From: Chara braunii
Lineage: Eukaryota; Streptophyta; Charophyceae; Charales; Characeae
Assembly (NCBI GenBank): GCA_003427395.1
Contig: BFEA01000303.1
Coordinates: forward strand, 58,105 to 85,165
Direction: 5' to 3'
Length of the DNA stretch: 27,061 bases
This document shows positions 6,914 to 17,436 of this stretch, piece after piece. Both the position numbers and the translations under genes were made by a program. The notes beneath the pieces are model-generated. The model was not told the DNA's origin. It was given only the letters and a program-made list of their open reading frames with translations, and ran no database searches. Position 1 is the stretch's first letter, and each line of letters begins with the position of its first letter.

Positions 6914-9204
6914 ATGGCCGACAGCGTGTCCCAAGCCGCCGAGGCGGCGACGACCTCAACATCTGTCTCCACACCCGTGCCGACGGACCAGGTCCATCAG
7001 CCCCAGGGGGATCTGCACACCCTCATCACCTCCCTTCTTGCACCTCTACATGCGCAGGTGGCGACTCTTGTCGCTGGCCTGCGGCAACTCTAGGATGCTG
7101 GTCGTCCTTCCTCTCCTCACTCTGTCTCTTCTCCTGGCTCCTAGTCCGAGTCCCCCGTCCCCCGATATGGTGGCCATGACGGAGCTTCCTCCTATGTCGC
7201 CCCCGACCCGGCCATCTTGGTGACTGTCCACGCTCCTAGCATGACGGCCGCCACGGGCCAGACCCTCCCTCACTCTACGGGTGCACCCGCCCAGATTTCG
7301 GTCACTACGGTCACGAGACCACAACCCGCTGTCGTGGTCTCAGCTTTTCCGGGTGCCCCGCTTCTCCCTCCCCTTCGCACGACCGTAGCACCACCTGACC
7401 GTAGCGCCACATGCCCCGCGCCGCTCGTGCGTCCACTTCCCCCACTCTTCCTCCTGCCACTCCTCGCTCAATTTACATTCGACGTCTCGAGGACGAGCTT
7501 GCCCAGACCCGGTCCGACCTTGCCCTCTTACGCCTTCAGCCACCCCTACCCTCACAGGTAGCCACGCCTTCGGGCGCACCCCCTTCCTCCTCTACTCTTC
7601 CTTCCATGCAGGCTCGCTTCCCTCGCCCTGCACCCTATCCATCCCCATCCTACCTTCTTCCTATTCCCTCGATTGATGCGACCTCTTCCTCCGCAACTCC
7701 CTCGCAGCCTGCCGCGGTTGCCCCTGCCGCTCCCCCATGCAGCCCGGGTGTACAGTCAGCTTCGCCCCTTTCTCCAGGACTTGCGACGACTTACTCAGCC
7801 GTAACATAGACCTCTGCTCCTCGATCCCCTCGCCGCCAAAACGGTGGCGCGCCACTCGTCCGCTTGACGGACATTGCCTTGTACGACGGTACAGGGATAT
7901 ACGTGTCTCGGTAGCTGCAGTCTGCTACCCGCACGCTCTAGCTCATGGGCGCCCCACCCGACACGTGGGTGACTCACCTCTCCACGCGCCTACCTCTCAA
8001 CGCGCCTGCGTGGGGGTCCTTTCGACGCCTGGGAGGATTTTTACGCGCACTCCCTTCGTGAGGGTCGGACCCCGACCTTCATGGATTTTCAGGCGTTCCT
8101 CGAGGATCGTTTCGGAGCCCGACATGACGTCACTGACACCTTCGAGCATGTCGTTAGCACACGCTGATCCGGCTCTGGTGGCGCTGCCGGCCTGGACCGC
8201 CATATCCAGGTCTTTCAGGACGCTTGTCTGATTTGTGATGTGGCGTTCCTCCCCGAGGCTGCCCTCATTGGCCGTTTCTTGGCCAACCTTCCCCTTGAGT
8301 ATCGCTTCGAGTTATGGCGATACGAGTTCACATCGGCCCCGTAGGCTTACGAGGCCGCAAGGACCCATCAGTGGGGTCCGTCTTCACTCCGCCTCCTCCT
8401 CCCAGCCTCAGCGTACTGGCTATGCCCCCTCCTCCTCTCACGACACTTCCCAATGCCGCTCCCTTTCCGTGGCCACCCCCGCCATTCCGCACAACAGGGC
8501 CACCACTTCTCGCGCCGCTTCAGCGTGCTCGAGTATGGTGAGCAGGACGCTGTTGCCCCACTTTCGCCTTAGGGTGATCATAGCAACGACCTCGACCTTG
8601 GCGAGGCCGTCCACTACCACCTGGAGAACTCTACTCTCCCTGTAGCCGAGCGCCTCCAGCTCATCCTCTCCGCCCTCTCCCGGGAACGCAGCCGCCCCGG
8701 TCACGCTGGCGCGTCGTCCGCAGAGGTCCCTCAGCAGGTCCTCCCTTAAGGCTTTGTCCCTCCTCACGGTGTCCTTTTCGCTGAGGAGCGCGCGACCATT
8801 TTGGGCCGATGTGGATGTTTGCGATGCTGCCAGGACGGTCGTACCTCCTCGCGGTGCCTTTACACCGCCGCCCTTAACCGCCACTACGCTGACCTTTCCC
8901 GCCAGTGTCGTGCTCAGTCCCCCCCTGGCGCCTCGCATCCCCGCGGCGCCTCCTAACCTCGGTGCAGTGTACTCCTGCGCCCTCCTCAGTAGTTGGTTTT
9001 CTGACATCTCCGTCGCAGTTCGCCCCTCTCGCTCCTGGAGTTGAGGTATCGTAGGACCCGACAGAGTGTACTCAGCCCTCTGCCGCAGTACCGTCTGTAC
9101 CTCCGCAGACCACCGTCTCCCCTCCTACCCCGTCGCGACTACCGACGTGTAGAGCCATTCGCTCAGCCCGTTGCAGCGAGCAGTTCGCGACTCGTGAGGA
9201 CGTT
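6914..9204 (+). pseudogene. gag: Ty3/Gypsy gag, decayed
   Basis: Gag is the structural protein that packages retroelement RNA. I start at the ATG giving MADSVSQAAEAATTSTSVST because the frame then runs on, through stops, into recognisable Gag sequence. The Pro/Ser-rich N-terminal part includes IYIRRLEDELAQTRSDLALL, a likely short coiled coil (about 7471-7530). The capsid-like segment has WEDFYAHSLREGR, FMDFQAFLEDRF (about 8080-8112) and FLANLPLEYRFEL (about 8277-8315), as in plant Gypsy Gag. A zinc knuckle CLRCCQDGRTSSRC lies at about 8816-8857 in C-x2-C-x4-R-x4-C form, so its His is replaced by Arg. In-frame stops are at 7091, 7142, 7807, 7912, 7939, 8165, 8342 and 8570, with more downstream. 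Frameshifts fall near 7390-7411 and 8030. It cannot make Gag. Confidence 0.8.
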
Positions 9205-9770
9205 GTGTCCTCTCTTCTGGACTTGAGCATGCTCCAAGCTCGGCAGGAGCGACTCACCCTCCATGTCGCTGCACTATGTCGCCTTCTCACCATCCTCTCT
9301 GACCCTGATCGCACTCTCCCGATCATTCCAGTACTACAGGGGACCTCCACGAGGGTGTACTCACCGCTGTGTGATTCCGGTTCTCAGGGCGACTTCATTC
9401 ACCCACGTGTGGTGAAAGAAGCCCGCTTACCCACGACAGGGTCTCCAACTCCCATCTCTGTCACCCTAGGGGATGACAAGACCCAACGCTTCTTCGATAA
9501 GACAGTCACCGACCTCCCTTTCTTCCTCCCTCTCGAGCAGACTGATTGTCCCCCGGCGTCTCGTCGCCACCGCTCCTCTGCACATTTCAATGTGATGGAG
9601 ACGGGGTACGACTTCATTCTCGACACTTCGTGGCCTCGTCGGTTCTGCAGCACCGAGGCTGATTGGGCGACCAACATTCTCGTTCTCAAAACGAAGTGTG
9701 GACAGATGTATCGCGTACCTTTCATAGGTACCACCGCGACACCACGCCCCGACCCTCCTCCCCAGAGCCT
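9205..9770 (+). pseudogene. Ty3/Gypsy aspartic protease, decayed
   Basis: This domain would cleave the Gag-Pol polyprotein. Still visible are the active-site region SPLCDSGSQGDFIHPRVVKE (about 9364-9420, catalytic Asp in DSG) and, further on, FNVMETGYDFILDTSWPRRF, the decayed form of the usual hydrophobic-GYD-x-ILG-x-W-L motif that closes retropepsin domains. In the latter the usual Gly is Asp (ILDT). The frame is open for about 219 codons. The reverse transcriptase continues in another frame, so a frameshift lies near 9760. The protease is an internal part of pol, so the ATG at 9205 is only the first Met of the open stretch, not a real start. Confidence 0.75.
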
Positions 9771-10969
9771 TCTGTGCCCACACCATCTCCTATTATCACC
9801 GTCACCTCGCCTCGGCAGTTCGCTCACTTCATCCGACATGACGACGTCACCTTCTTTATGGTGAACGTTACGGATCTCTTGCACTATGATCCACCCTGTT
9901 CCGACGTCGAGCTCATCTTTCTGGAGCCAGATCCTCCTTCTATCTCCATAGCTCCCATCTCTACTTCCGTCCCTCCGCCGTTTGTCGAGTCCATCCCGCC
10001 GTCGTGCGCTGCCGCTGCCGCTGAGGAACTCGCACGCTATACTGCCGACCTAGAGCTCGCAGTTCATGACCTCATTCGAGAGTACCACGACGTTTTCCCA
10101 TCGTCGTTCTCGTACGCCGACATCCGACCGATGCACGACGTCGAGCATTCCATCCAACTCGTGCCTGAATATCGTGTTCACCACCAGGCACCCAACGGAC
10201 TCTCAATCCCCGAGGCCACCGAACTCAAACGTCAACTTGAGGAGTTCTTGAGACTGGGTTTCATTAAACCCAGCAACTCCTCGTAGGGTGCATCCGTCCT
10301 CTTTGCTCGCAAAGCAGATGAAACTCCCCGTCTCTTTATCGACTATCGCGGCCTTAACCGCTATACGGTTAAGAACAACTACCCCATGCCTCGTTCCGAC
10401 GAGCTGTTCGACCGCCTAGCATGCAACCGCTTCTTTACGAAGATTGATCTTCGTAGCGGTTACCATCAAATCCGTGTCGCTGCAGCGGACCAGCCGAAGA
10501 TAGCGTTCCGATCGCGCTTCGGCCACTACGAGTTTACGGTGATGCCATTCGGCCTCACCAACGCACCCGCTACCTTCCAGAGGGCGATGAATGGCATCTT
10601 TAGGAACATCCTGGAGCAGTACGTTCTCCTCTACTTCGACGATATCCTGGTCTACAGTCGTACCGTTGAGGAGCATCTCAGACACCTCCGCGATGTCCTT
10701 GACCGCTTGCGCAGACATGGTTTCTACGCCAAGTTGAGCTAGTGCCGCTTTACCCAACCCAAAGTGGATTTCTTAGGACACTATGTGTCTGATCAGGGTC
10801 TCCATATGGACGACGCGAAGACCACTGCTATTGCGGAGTCCGCCAAGCAGCTTCGCAGCTTCCTAGGCCTCACTAGCTACTATAGTAATTTCATCCAGGG
10901 ATACGCTCGATATTCTTACGTCCTTACCCGCCATGGGCTTGGACAACCCTCCATGAGGACGCCTTCCGA
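9771..10969 (+). pseudogene. Ty3/Gypsy reverse transcriptase, decayed
   Basis: RNA- and DNA-dependent DNA polymerase of the element. In order: the spacer ending [76 protein letters not shown] (first catalytic Asp); [20 protein letters not shown]; and YFDDILVYS at about 10633-10659 with both catalytic Asp residues. It ends in the connection region FLGHYVSDQGL and QLRSFLGLTSYYSNFIQGYA. In-frame TAG stops lie at 10284 and 10739. About six residues (the usual WPxPT part) are missing after TTAIAE, and a frameshift falls at about 10925-10939. The YxDD-family motif is intact although the gene is broken. The sequence is cut by the nested element at 10969/10970, and the RNase H domain resumes at 22349. 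Confidence 0.93.
10966..10969. other. Left target-site duplication of the nested element (CCGA)
   Basis: CCGA immediately precedes TGTCGG at 10970, and CCGC immediately follows CGACA at the other end (22349-22352). A 4-base (possibly 5-base) duplication with one mismatch fits LTR-element integration, and joining the flanks at this site keeps the Gypsy RT-RNase H order. Confidence 0.55.
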
Positions 10970-11022
10970 TGTCGGTGCGAACACCCTGACAAGGGTATTT
11001 GCCCTGGGGTTTTGCAAGTGAC
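10970..11022 (+). repeat. 53-bp terminal word, first copy
   Basis: TGTCGGTGCGAACACC, then AAGGGTATTTGCCC and a T-rich GCAAGTGACA ending, match 14250-14302 (TGTCGACGCGAATACC, AAGGGTATCCGCCCC, GCAGATGACA). Each contains a small inverted repeat (ACCCT...AGGGT). This may be the 5' edge of the element's long terminal repeat. Confidence 0.65.
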
Positions 11023-11490
11023 ACGAACTTTAAAAATCTAAGTGTACCACGCGAGTCGCGACTGAGTCTGTTGGTTACGAGAGGAAGGCGACAGGCGGGA
11101 TTGCAACCCGTAGGACCGCATGAAGGCTCTGTGGGGAGTCAGCCCACTGATTGCGGGAGCTTTGCCGGAACTTGGGCAAGGTGAGGTTCTGGAGTCAGCC
11201 CACCAATTGCGGGAACTCTGCCCATCAAGGCTCTGTGGGGAGTCAGCCCATGTTTGCCTATTCCCCCTTAGTCTGATTGACGTATGCATGCGTGTCCCTA
11301 TGATTCTTGTTTTCTCTTCAGGACATAACCAGACTAAGTAAAGGAATGTATGTACAATGTCTGTTTCACTTTCTTTGTTTGACTGAAAGCAGATTGTGGG
11401 ATTGCATCTGGGGGAAGGACGGGAGGAAGGCAGTATTGCATGTTTGACAAGGTCAACCAACTGCTATGTTTATCTTTGGATTGTGTGGAG

Positions 11491-11989
11491 AGCCAGTCAA
11501 ATCCATAAGTTTGGGTGGTCTGGTTGCTTTGATTTGTGAGGGGTGAATGCGGTTGACTTTTAAGGTGTCAGTCAAATCCATAAGTTTGGGTGGTCTTAGT
11601 CCAACGCCTCGCACATGCTGGAACCTGAAGGTTATAACTTGATTATACTCTACTATTGCATTATCTATGAATAGGCTAGTCGGACAGGGTTCCATAAGTT
11701 TGGGTGGTCTGACTATAATATATCACAAACTGCAGAGAGTATTAATTAAGAAGAAACTTGTGGTACGAAGGGGCAGACTGAGTCTTGAGTTGAAGATGAT
11801 CGACTCAGTTATATGCTACCTTAAAAGACTAAGTGTAGACAATTATATAAAGTTGGGATATTCAAACAGTTCAGGGCGACTAGGGTGACCTAGTCATATG
11901 CTTAAAGAAGAGAAAAGTTGTTGTGCCCTATGTTTGTGTATACTCCATGGCTGAGCTAGACATGTTCCATAAGTTTAGGTGGTCTAGCT
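11491..11989. repeat. Hairpin array, copy 1: four ATAAGTTT-loop inverted repeats
   Basis: The hairpins lie at 11491-11525 (AGCCAG/CTGGTT), about 11568-11601 (degenerate), 11677-11715 (TAGTCGGAC/GTCTGACTA) and 11954-11989 (AGCTAGAC/GTCTAGCT). All have the loop ATAAGTTT closed by CC/GG, or by a changed pair in the last. Stem sequences differ between hairpins but remain paired. The array ends about 20 bases before the TATA box at 12012. Confidence 0.8.
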
Positions 11990-12011
11990 TTATGCCTTAT
12001 TGTAAGCTGGG

Positions 12012-12018
12012 TATAAAA
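12012..12018 (+). promoter_or_regulatory. Conserved TATA box, copy 1
   Basis: TATAAAA in the context GCTGGGTATAAAAGG. The same context (GTTGGGTATAAAGGG) occurs at the matching position in copy 2, while surrounding bases have drifted. This fits the Pol II promoter of an LTR, which would start transcription about 30 bases downstream. Confidence 0.6.
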
Positions 12019-12254
12019 GGATAAATCATTGAAAGACTATGAACTATTGTTTGCTAAATTGACGTGGGGATGGTGAGAGCACTTACCTTTGTGGTTTGAC
12101 CTGCATGTAGCTGAGTGAGGCTATTACTTAGTCTGAGTTTCAGTTTGATAGGTAGTTGCTTTCGTTGCTCGCCACGTGCTAGAGTCATAGGAGTTAGTTT
12201 CAATTCCTACATTTTCTGAGTTGACTTATTTTATTTAGGTCAATTTCTGCATTT

Positions 12255-12850
12255 TCTGGGATCTTTTGTTATACTTGGCCTTGTATAAATCTTGGTAAGC
12301 CGCTTTCTCTACGGGAAGCGTTGCCGAAATTTCTACAAAACCAAGGAGTTAGTCAGACTTTGTCTTTTTTCAGGGTCTAAGTTTTTTGACTTTTTTACCA
12401 GTAAAAATCTGGAATACCTCTTTTTCTAAAGGGAGTGCTGCTCAAATTTTTGCTAATTCAAAGAGGTAGACAAAAGTAGACCTTGAGAAGTCAAAGTCAT
12501 TTTAGATTCTGAACTTAGCTTTGTATAAATCTTGAAATAACACTTTCGCTATGGGAAGCGCTGCCAAAATTTCTACAAATCTAAGGAGTGAGTTAAATTT
12601 TGTCTTAGTTTAACTCATATTTTATGTTTGAGTTCATATCTGACTTAAAATAAATCTGGAAGGTCTCCTTTTCTAAAGGGAGTGCTGTCCAAATTTTTGC
12701 TAATCCAGGGAGGTAGACAAAATTTGACGTTGGAAAGTCAAAGGCTATTTCTGGTTTCATATTCGGGCTGATATAAATTCTGAAAAAACACTTTTCCTAC
12801 GAGAAGCGCTGTCGAAATTTTCTTAGTTAGAAGGAGTTAGATTATATTTC
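12255..12850. repeat. Five 123-bp blocks in A-B-A-B-A order, copy 1
   Basis: Each block has TATAAAT-CTGG-like sequence, then a short word, then a rest ending in AAGGAG/AGGAGTTAG. Type A carries CTACGGGAAGCG + CTGCCGAAATTT (about 12302, 12549, 12796). Type B carries CTAAAGGGAGTG + CTGCYCAAATTT (about 12426, 12671). The spacing is 122-125 bases, so the true unit is a dimer of about 246 bp. In the first type A block CGCTTTC and GGAAGCG form a 7-bp stem. Confidence 0.85.
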
Positions 12851-12856
12851 GACAGG

Positions 12857-12874
12857 TGGCGATTCGGGCGATCC
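12857..12874 (+). other. Possible primer-binding site, copy 1
   Basis: TGGCGATTCGGGCGATCC follows CGACAGG directly after the block array. A TGG-starting 18-mer placed downstream of an LTR-like promoter region is what a tRNA-primed retroelement needs, and TGGCGACTC-type sites are used by some plant Gypsy lineages. The matching site in copy 2 keeps TGGCGATT but diverges afterwards, so this is tentative. Confidence 0.35.
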
Positions 12875-13105
12875 ACTCTGTGTAGAGGAGACTCTGCCAG
12901 GGTCTAGCTTTCTTTGGGCACTGGCTTAGAGGTAGACTTAGACTTAGTTAAATAGGATGATTTCAGTGAGATCATGACATGGGGATTATTCTCCATGGAC
13001 TTATAGATTTAGCTTGGGGATTGGCATGTCTTGTGTTACAGGTCTTCTTGATCGCTTGATTCAGGATTTGGGCTAGATTCAACTTGATCGTACAGGGATC
13101 ATCTT

Positions 13106-13124
13106 CTGTTACCACTGATAACAG
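13106..13124. other. Conserved hairpin downstream of the blocks, copy 1
   Basis: CTGTTA and TAACAG form a stem around CCACTGA. In copy 2 the same position has a perfect 8-bp stem with a 3-base loop. The pairing arms are kept while the loop changes. Confidence 0.6.
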
Positions 13125-14249
13125 GTCGGTTGCCGATTCGTCGGTTGACGATTCAACACCAATCCACTCCTGTCACTCAACCTAAAGGCTTTAGCCTTGT
13201 GATTTGAACTGTTTTGTTGTGTTTTCACCCGGACTTTATTTGAATGACCATTTAAAAAAAAATACTGAGTATTTTATTTTGGGGGTTGCGTAAGAGTGAG
13301 GCTTGTATGGCTAAAAGCAAGGGGTGTGAGTGCAGAGAATGGTTGAAGTTGACACCGTGTAGTGCTTGGTGATTCGGACTTTGGATTTTGACTGCCTGCG
13401 CTCACATACATATATATATAGCTGAGAGGAGCTCCACTGTGATTGTGAGAAGTGATCGTCATATATTAATAACCCTTTATATTTATGTGATATATATATG
13501 TCTTGAATGTTTCGCGCGGCCTACTGCGACCACGCGTAAGAGTCGAACATATTATGTTTTTGAGGGGACTGAGACCTTTCCTTATCCTTTGTTTTTTAGA
13601 GGTTTTTATAGTTGGACGTTGTAGTCCGTGACAGCCGTCAAAGTTAAACCCCTTGACTTCTCTTCAGGCCTTAGATGATGGAGCTGGTCTCCAAGGCGAT
13701 AAGAGACGATTGTCACCACAGGTATGAACCTATGTACCACCCACTCTCTGCAGGGTGCAGAAGAGGGTGTGTTTTTTAACCGCACTTGGCGGTTGTCCAG
13801 CGTCGAGAGATCAACCCTCAAGGCGCGTGTCAGCCGACACTTGAGTGTCGAATGCGACCCTTGAGATTAACGAGGATCGCATGAGTATGGGTAATACATA
13901 GTACACCATCATTGCGACCGCTTGCGTACGTTTGCATTGCGAGTCGATATGAGTTAGCCCTGCGGCCGCGCGGTTTTTTACTAAGTCTCGCGCGCGACGC
14001 TTATCCGATTTCCGCATCGGAGAGTTATGGGATGACTACTAAGGGACTAGGAGTGTTGTCGCGTTGTTTGGTCAGTGTCGTTCTGTATATGTACATGTAC
14101 CTGCGTATGTGTGTGTGTTTTTATTTTTATTTTCTCTATAGTAGTGTGCGCGTGGCGTGTGGGATGCGTCCTAGTCGACCGACGATGAGTCGCGCTTGGG
14201 ACCTCAGCCCCCCAAGATGCCGGTTCATGTGCGGGTTCGATAGAGGCGT

Positions 14250-14302
14250 TGTCGACGCGAATACCCTTACAAGGGTATCCGCCCCGGTTTTTGCAGATGA
14301 CA
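14250..14302 (+). repeat. 53-bp terminal word, second copy
   Basis: TGTCGACGCGAATACC with an 8-bp ATACCCTT/AAGGGTAT inverted repeat around AC, then CCGCCCC and GCAGATGACA. It is related to 10970-11022 and more weakly to the edge at about 21983 (GACAGCGTAATACC). It marks the point where the similarity between the two long repeats stops. Confidence 0.65.
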
Positions 14303-15141
14303 GGAGAAGTGGGTTTGGTCGAAATAGGCCGTGCGAAGCGCGACCGCGTCCGGGACCCGCATTGGCTAAGTTAGGAGGTATGTGAGCGCGCAGTTTTAAG
14401 GCGCTCATGTGATTTTTTTGATTAAGTAGGCTGTCGGGCTAGTTGACCGACCTCGACCGCGTTACGGGTTGATTAGGGTATAAAGGTTCGCTTTGGTTGG
14501 CACGCGCGACCGACGGTGGGACTGGCATACGGGATGGCGCGCAGGGCAGCCGCGGCGCGGTTTAGGTAAGTCGGCGATGGGGCCTAGCGGCGGTATACTG
14601 GTTGTGGGCGGAAAGGCGGGGCCGAGCTGTTTTTCCCTGGCCTAGGCGTTGCATGGCGCCACGTTATATTGAGATCTGTGCCTGGATGTTTCAGGCTTGG
14701 GCTTAGCCCTATAGGTTACGGCATCGGGCTACTACTACGCAGGTTTCGGGATCGAGGTCGGCGGGCGTCGCCGCAGCAGCAGCAGCGGAGCATCGAGGAG
14801 GGAGCCGATGGGGTTGAGGGTCGTTGGGCTATCCCCCTCGATTTTGTTAATGAACGAGACAGCGGGTCCGCCCCGCAGGATTGAAGGAGTTCTGGAGGGG
14901 AGCGCGGACTGTTCTCCTTGCGATACCTCCGCTGTTTTTCTGGGGCCTGATTTGAATTTGTTTTTACCTTTGCTTTCCTTTTTAAGTTGTCAGGGCCCGG
15001 CGCCGGGGCCTAAGGCTAGCCGAGAGCCTGAGGGCCCAGTCCGGTGGGTGTAGCTAGGAGCGGCGGAAGCACGGGCCTGGGTCAAACCCGGAGTAACCGA
15101 CTGAATCTTTTCTGAGGGTGCCGCAGGGGCAGCCGCGTGTG
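14303..15141. other. GC-rich non-coding middle of nested element, left part
   Basis: There is no recognised protein motif, and short open frames on both strands are not alike in any way that suggests a gene. A short (GCA)n run lies near 14775-14787. Sequence shared with the two long repeats ends before this region. Confidence 0.4.
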
Positions 15142-15228
15142 GGTCCGCCGGGGCGTCAGCAAAATCGAAAAGATACAGAGAGGATTGGCATGCCCCCTAT
15201 GTAAGGACGACGTAGACGAAATCTGGGG
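15142..15228 (+). pseudogene. U6 snRNA-like copy, strongly diverged
   Basis: GGTCCGCCGGGGCGTCAGC stands for the 5' stem-loop, followed by AAAATCGAAAAGATACAGAG (first part of the ACAGAGA region intact), AGGATTGGCATGCCCCCTATG, AAGGACGACG and GACGAAATC. The AGC triad has become GGC. It is embedded in the middle of the nested element and is the most diverged copy in the window. Confidence 0.7.
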
Positions 15229-15486
15229 ATGAACCCGGATGTGATACGAGGGGGGCGCATGCGAAAGGGGCAAGAAAAATGTCGTGTGGCCTTAGGAACT
15301 ACCGTGGGGCACTGCCCCGAACATGACGTCACCAGGAAGATCCGCATGATCGGCCAGAGAGGAGTGGCGCATGCAGCAAGAAAACCCGGGGTAGAACCAG
15401 GACGGGAACCAGGGTAGGAGCGTGCAAAAGAAGGGGGAGAGGCCGAGTGGCTTCTGGCGGGGCCGTGGGGCATGTTGCTCCGGTCA

Positions 15487-15570
15487 GGTCCTTCGGGACA
15501 TCCATTAAAATTGGAACGGTACAAAAAAGATTAGCGCAGCCCCTGCCCAAGACCGATGCGCATAAAGCGG
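15487..15570 (+). pseudogene. U6 snRNA-like copy, near full length
   Basis: GGTCCTTCGGGACATCCATT is a good plant-type 5' stem-loop. It is followed by AAAATTGGAACGGTACAAAA (ACAGAGA box lost), AAGATTAGCGCAGCCCCTG, CCCAAGACCGATGCGC and ATAAAGCGG. The AGC triad is present but the ACAGAGA element is not, and the 3' end is missing. It is a pseudogene 260 bases from another copy in the same orientation. Confidence 0.8.
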
Positions 15571-17436
15571 GGGCGTGCCCTCCCTTTTCGGAACTTTTTT
15601 TTTTTTTGGGCCAACTGTGCAGTAGTCGGTCGCGGGCGTTATTCGTTAGCAGCGAACCGGCCCTGTTGACGACAACACGGCGGTGGTGAAGGAGATGGCG
15701 GGGCGCTAGGAGGAAGGGCGCGGTTAAGAAGAGACAACTCGCTCGTTCCTCGATGGAATCGAGCGAGGGAGGAAGCAATATTGGGGTTCTAGCCCCGGGC
15801 GAGCGCAGCGACGGCGTTAGTTTTTGGAGTAGGGCAGTGTAAAGAAAGTTAGCAAGGGATGTGGTGCGCGGAGAGATGGTTATGGAGGAAGGGAGAAATC
15901 TAAAACGCACTCATTTCTCATCCGTTTTGGGCAGGGAAAAGTGCTAAACAAGGGTTTTTGGGCTATGGCGATTCCGGGGATGTGTCTAGTTTAGCAAGAG
16001 GGTTAGTAGATGGAGAGTTTAGTTGGAAAGTGAGTTGTGTGGGGGAGTCGGGACATGGCGGAAGACAAATCAGGCGGAGGGATTAACGCCTGGCGCATTC
16101 GACTTGGAATGGAATCAAGTGGACCGAGATTCGAAGTCGGGGCTTCTTGCCATCGCGAGTGCGATGGCGGGGTCAGTTTGGAAGAGAGGTGTTAGTTGGG
16201 TATAGCACAGAGTAAAGGGCCGCGCGGAAGGAAGATGCAGGTCAATCGAGGAGGGGAAACTCTAGTGTGAATCTGGCTCTGTTCTGGCTGAAAGTTCACT
16301 TGGTTTTGCTCAGCCAGTTGATGGGGGTAGTGTGAGCAAAGCCGGGGAGGGGGGAATTTGGTCGTGGATCCGGCCCTATTCGGTTTGAAGATTCGTTCGA
16401 CTCTGCTCATTCTATTGAAGCGGCATGAGGGGGGGCGGGGCTTACCTATACAAACCCGTGAGTTGAGATTTGCGACCACTTTTTTTGAGAGTGTGGTCGC
16501 TCTCGCCTGGTCGCCCTCGTCTCCCTCATTATGGTCGAAGTTGTATGCAGTCGGCGCAACCCTCCCTCTTCCCACGTCTGATGGCAGGACTGGCTGCCTG
16601 TTTTTGTGTTGGCCTCAAACGGGCCGATGCACCCGGCCACTTTTTGTTCGTGTGTTGACGGGTTGAAGCTCGTGACTCGTCATAGTCATCGACTGAGCCG
16701 CGATCGCACTGCCGCTCCGTCAAGAGTCCGTCTTCAAACATCTGTGTGTTTATATACGGGCCTTCGCCATCTCGTTCGTAACTCCTCTGCTCGAGGCCCA
16801 CTCGTGGCCACTCTGTGACGACAGTCGGGGTGTGATTGTGTGAGGTCACACCGGCTCATTCAGGGAGACGGGTGGAGCGCAGGGCGGTCGGAGTCGTCAA
16901 GCGATTGTTGCAGTTGGTGGTAGGGGCAGCTGCTTGGACCATCCCTGTTGTTAGCTGAAGGGACACACGCTTGTCTCTTTAGCCAGCGCCAATCTCGTTG
17001 GAAGAAGCAGCTGAGGGACTGCAGATCAAGCTGCTGACCGGTGCACTATCGATTCTGCTGCATGGAGGGCTGAAGGGTGTGCGACTCCACAGGCACCCGA
17101 CTGTGCGGGAGGAGTTCACCGGTTGTGCGGTTATAACGAGGGGGTTGAGCAGCAGCGCAAGTCGCGACCGAGGCACAGACCTGCGTTCGGCTACTGAACT
17201 GCAGCAACGTTTGGGGTACGACTGTTCAGCAGCGTGTGACTGCTGTTCCATCACGGGAGGCGAAGGTATGGTTTACAGGGGAGTGGTTAGAGGCGAAAAA
17301 GGCTATTGCTACGAATCAAGGGCTCGTCAGGGAGCTGGCTTCGGCGTTTGGACTTCGGGTGGGCCGAGTCGCTGCAGTCATTCGGCCGTCATTGCGGGGC
17401 CCTTAGGCGCTGAAGGTTTGAAGGCCCTCTCACGCA
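15571..17436. other. Non-coding middle of nested element, right part
   Basis: No domain is recognised. The longest open frame (16998-17546, plus, 182 codons) begins MEEAAEGLQIKLLTGALSIL, has no motif I know, and runs across the border into the long repeat, so I do not call it a gene. About 16255-16440 contains two loosely similar halves of about 105 bases with the order TCTGGCTCTGTTC / TTTTGCTCA and then CCGGCCCTATTC / TCTGCTCA. T-tracts lie at 15593-15606. Confidence 0.4.

Larger units (their letters stand above)
11030..14249 (+). repeat. Long non-coding repeat, copy 1 of nested element
   Basis: This is collinear with 17437-21755. Shared landmarks are GAGAGGAAGGCG plus CAGGCGGG (11078 / 17519), the ATAAGTTT hairpins, GGGTATAAA (12010 / 18879), TTACCTTTGTGGTTTG (12084 / 18950), five 123-bp blocks, TGGCGATT (12857 / 19730), GATAACAGGTCGGTTGCCGA, TTCACCCGGACTTT, AGAAGTGATCGTCA, GGACGTTGTAGTCCGTG and CCCCCCAAGATG near the end. 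Divergence is high in spacers and low in these landmarks. This copy has only four hairpins and lacks the about 530-bp internal duplication of copy 2. Confidence 0.85.

Noticed and set aside
7091-10741. A non-standard code with TAG read as an amino acid
   Set aside because: Frameshifts, deletions, TAA/TGA stops and lost active-site residues in the same copy show ordinary decay. It is kept only as an alternative in the TAG finding.
16105-16150. A second tRNA-like T-arm (GACTTCGAATCTCGG on the minus strand)
   Set aside because: The T-arm stem is weak and no acceptor, D-arm or A box could be placed.
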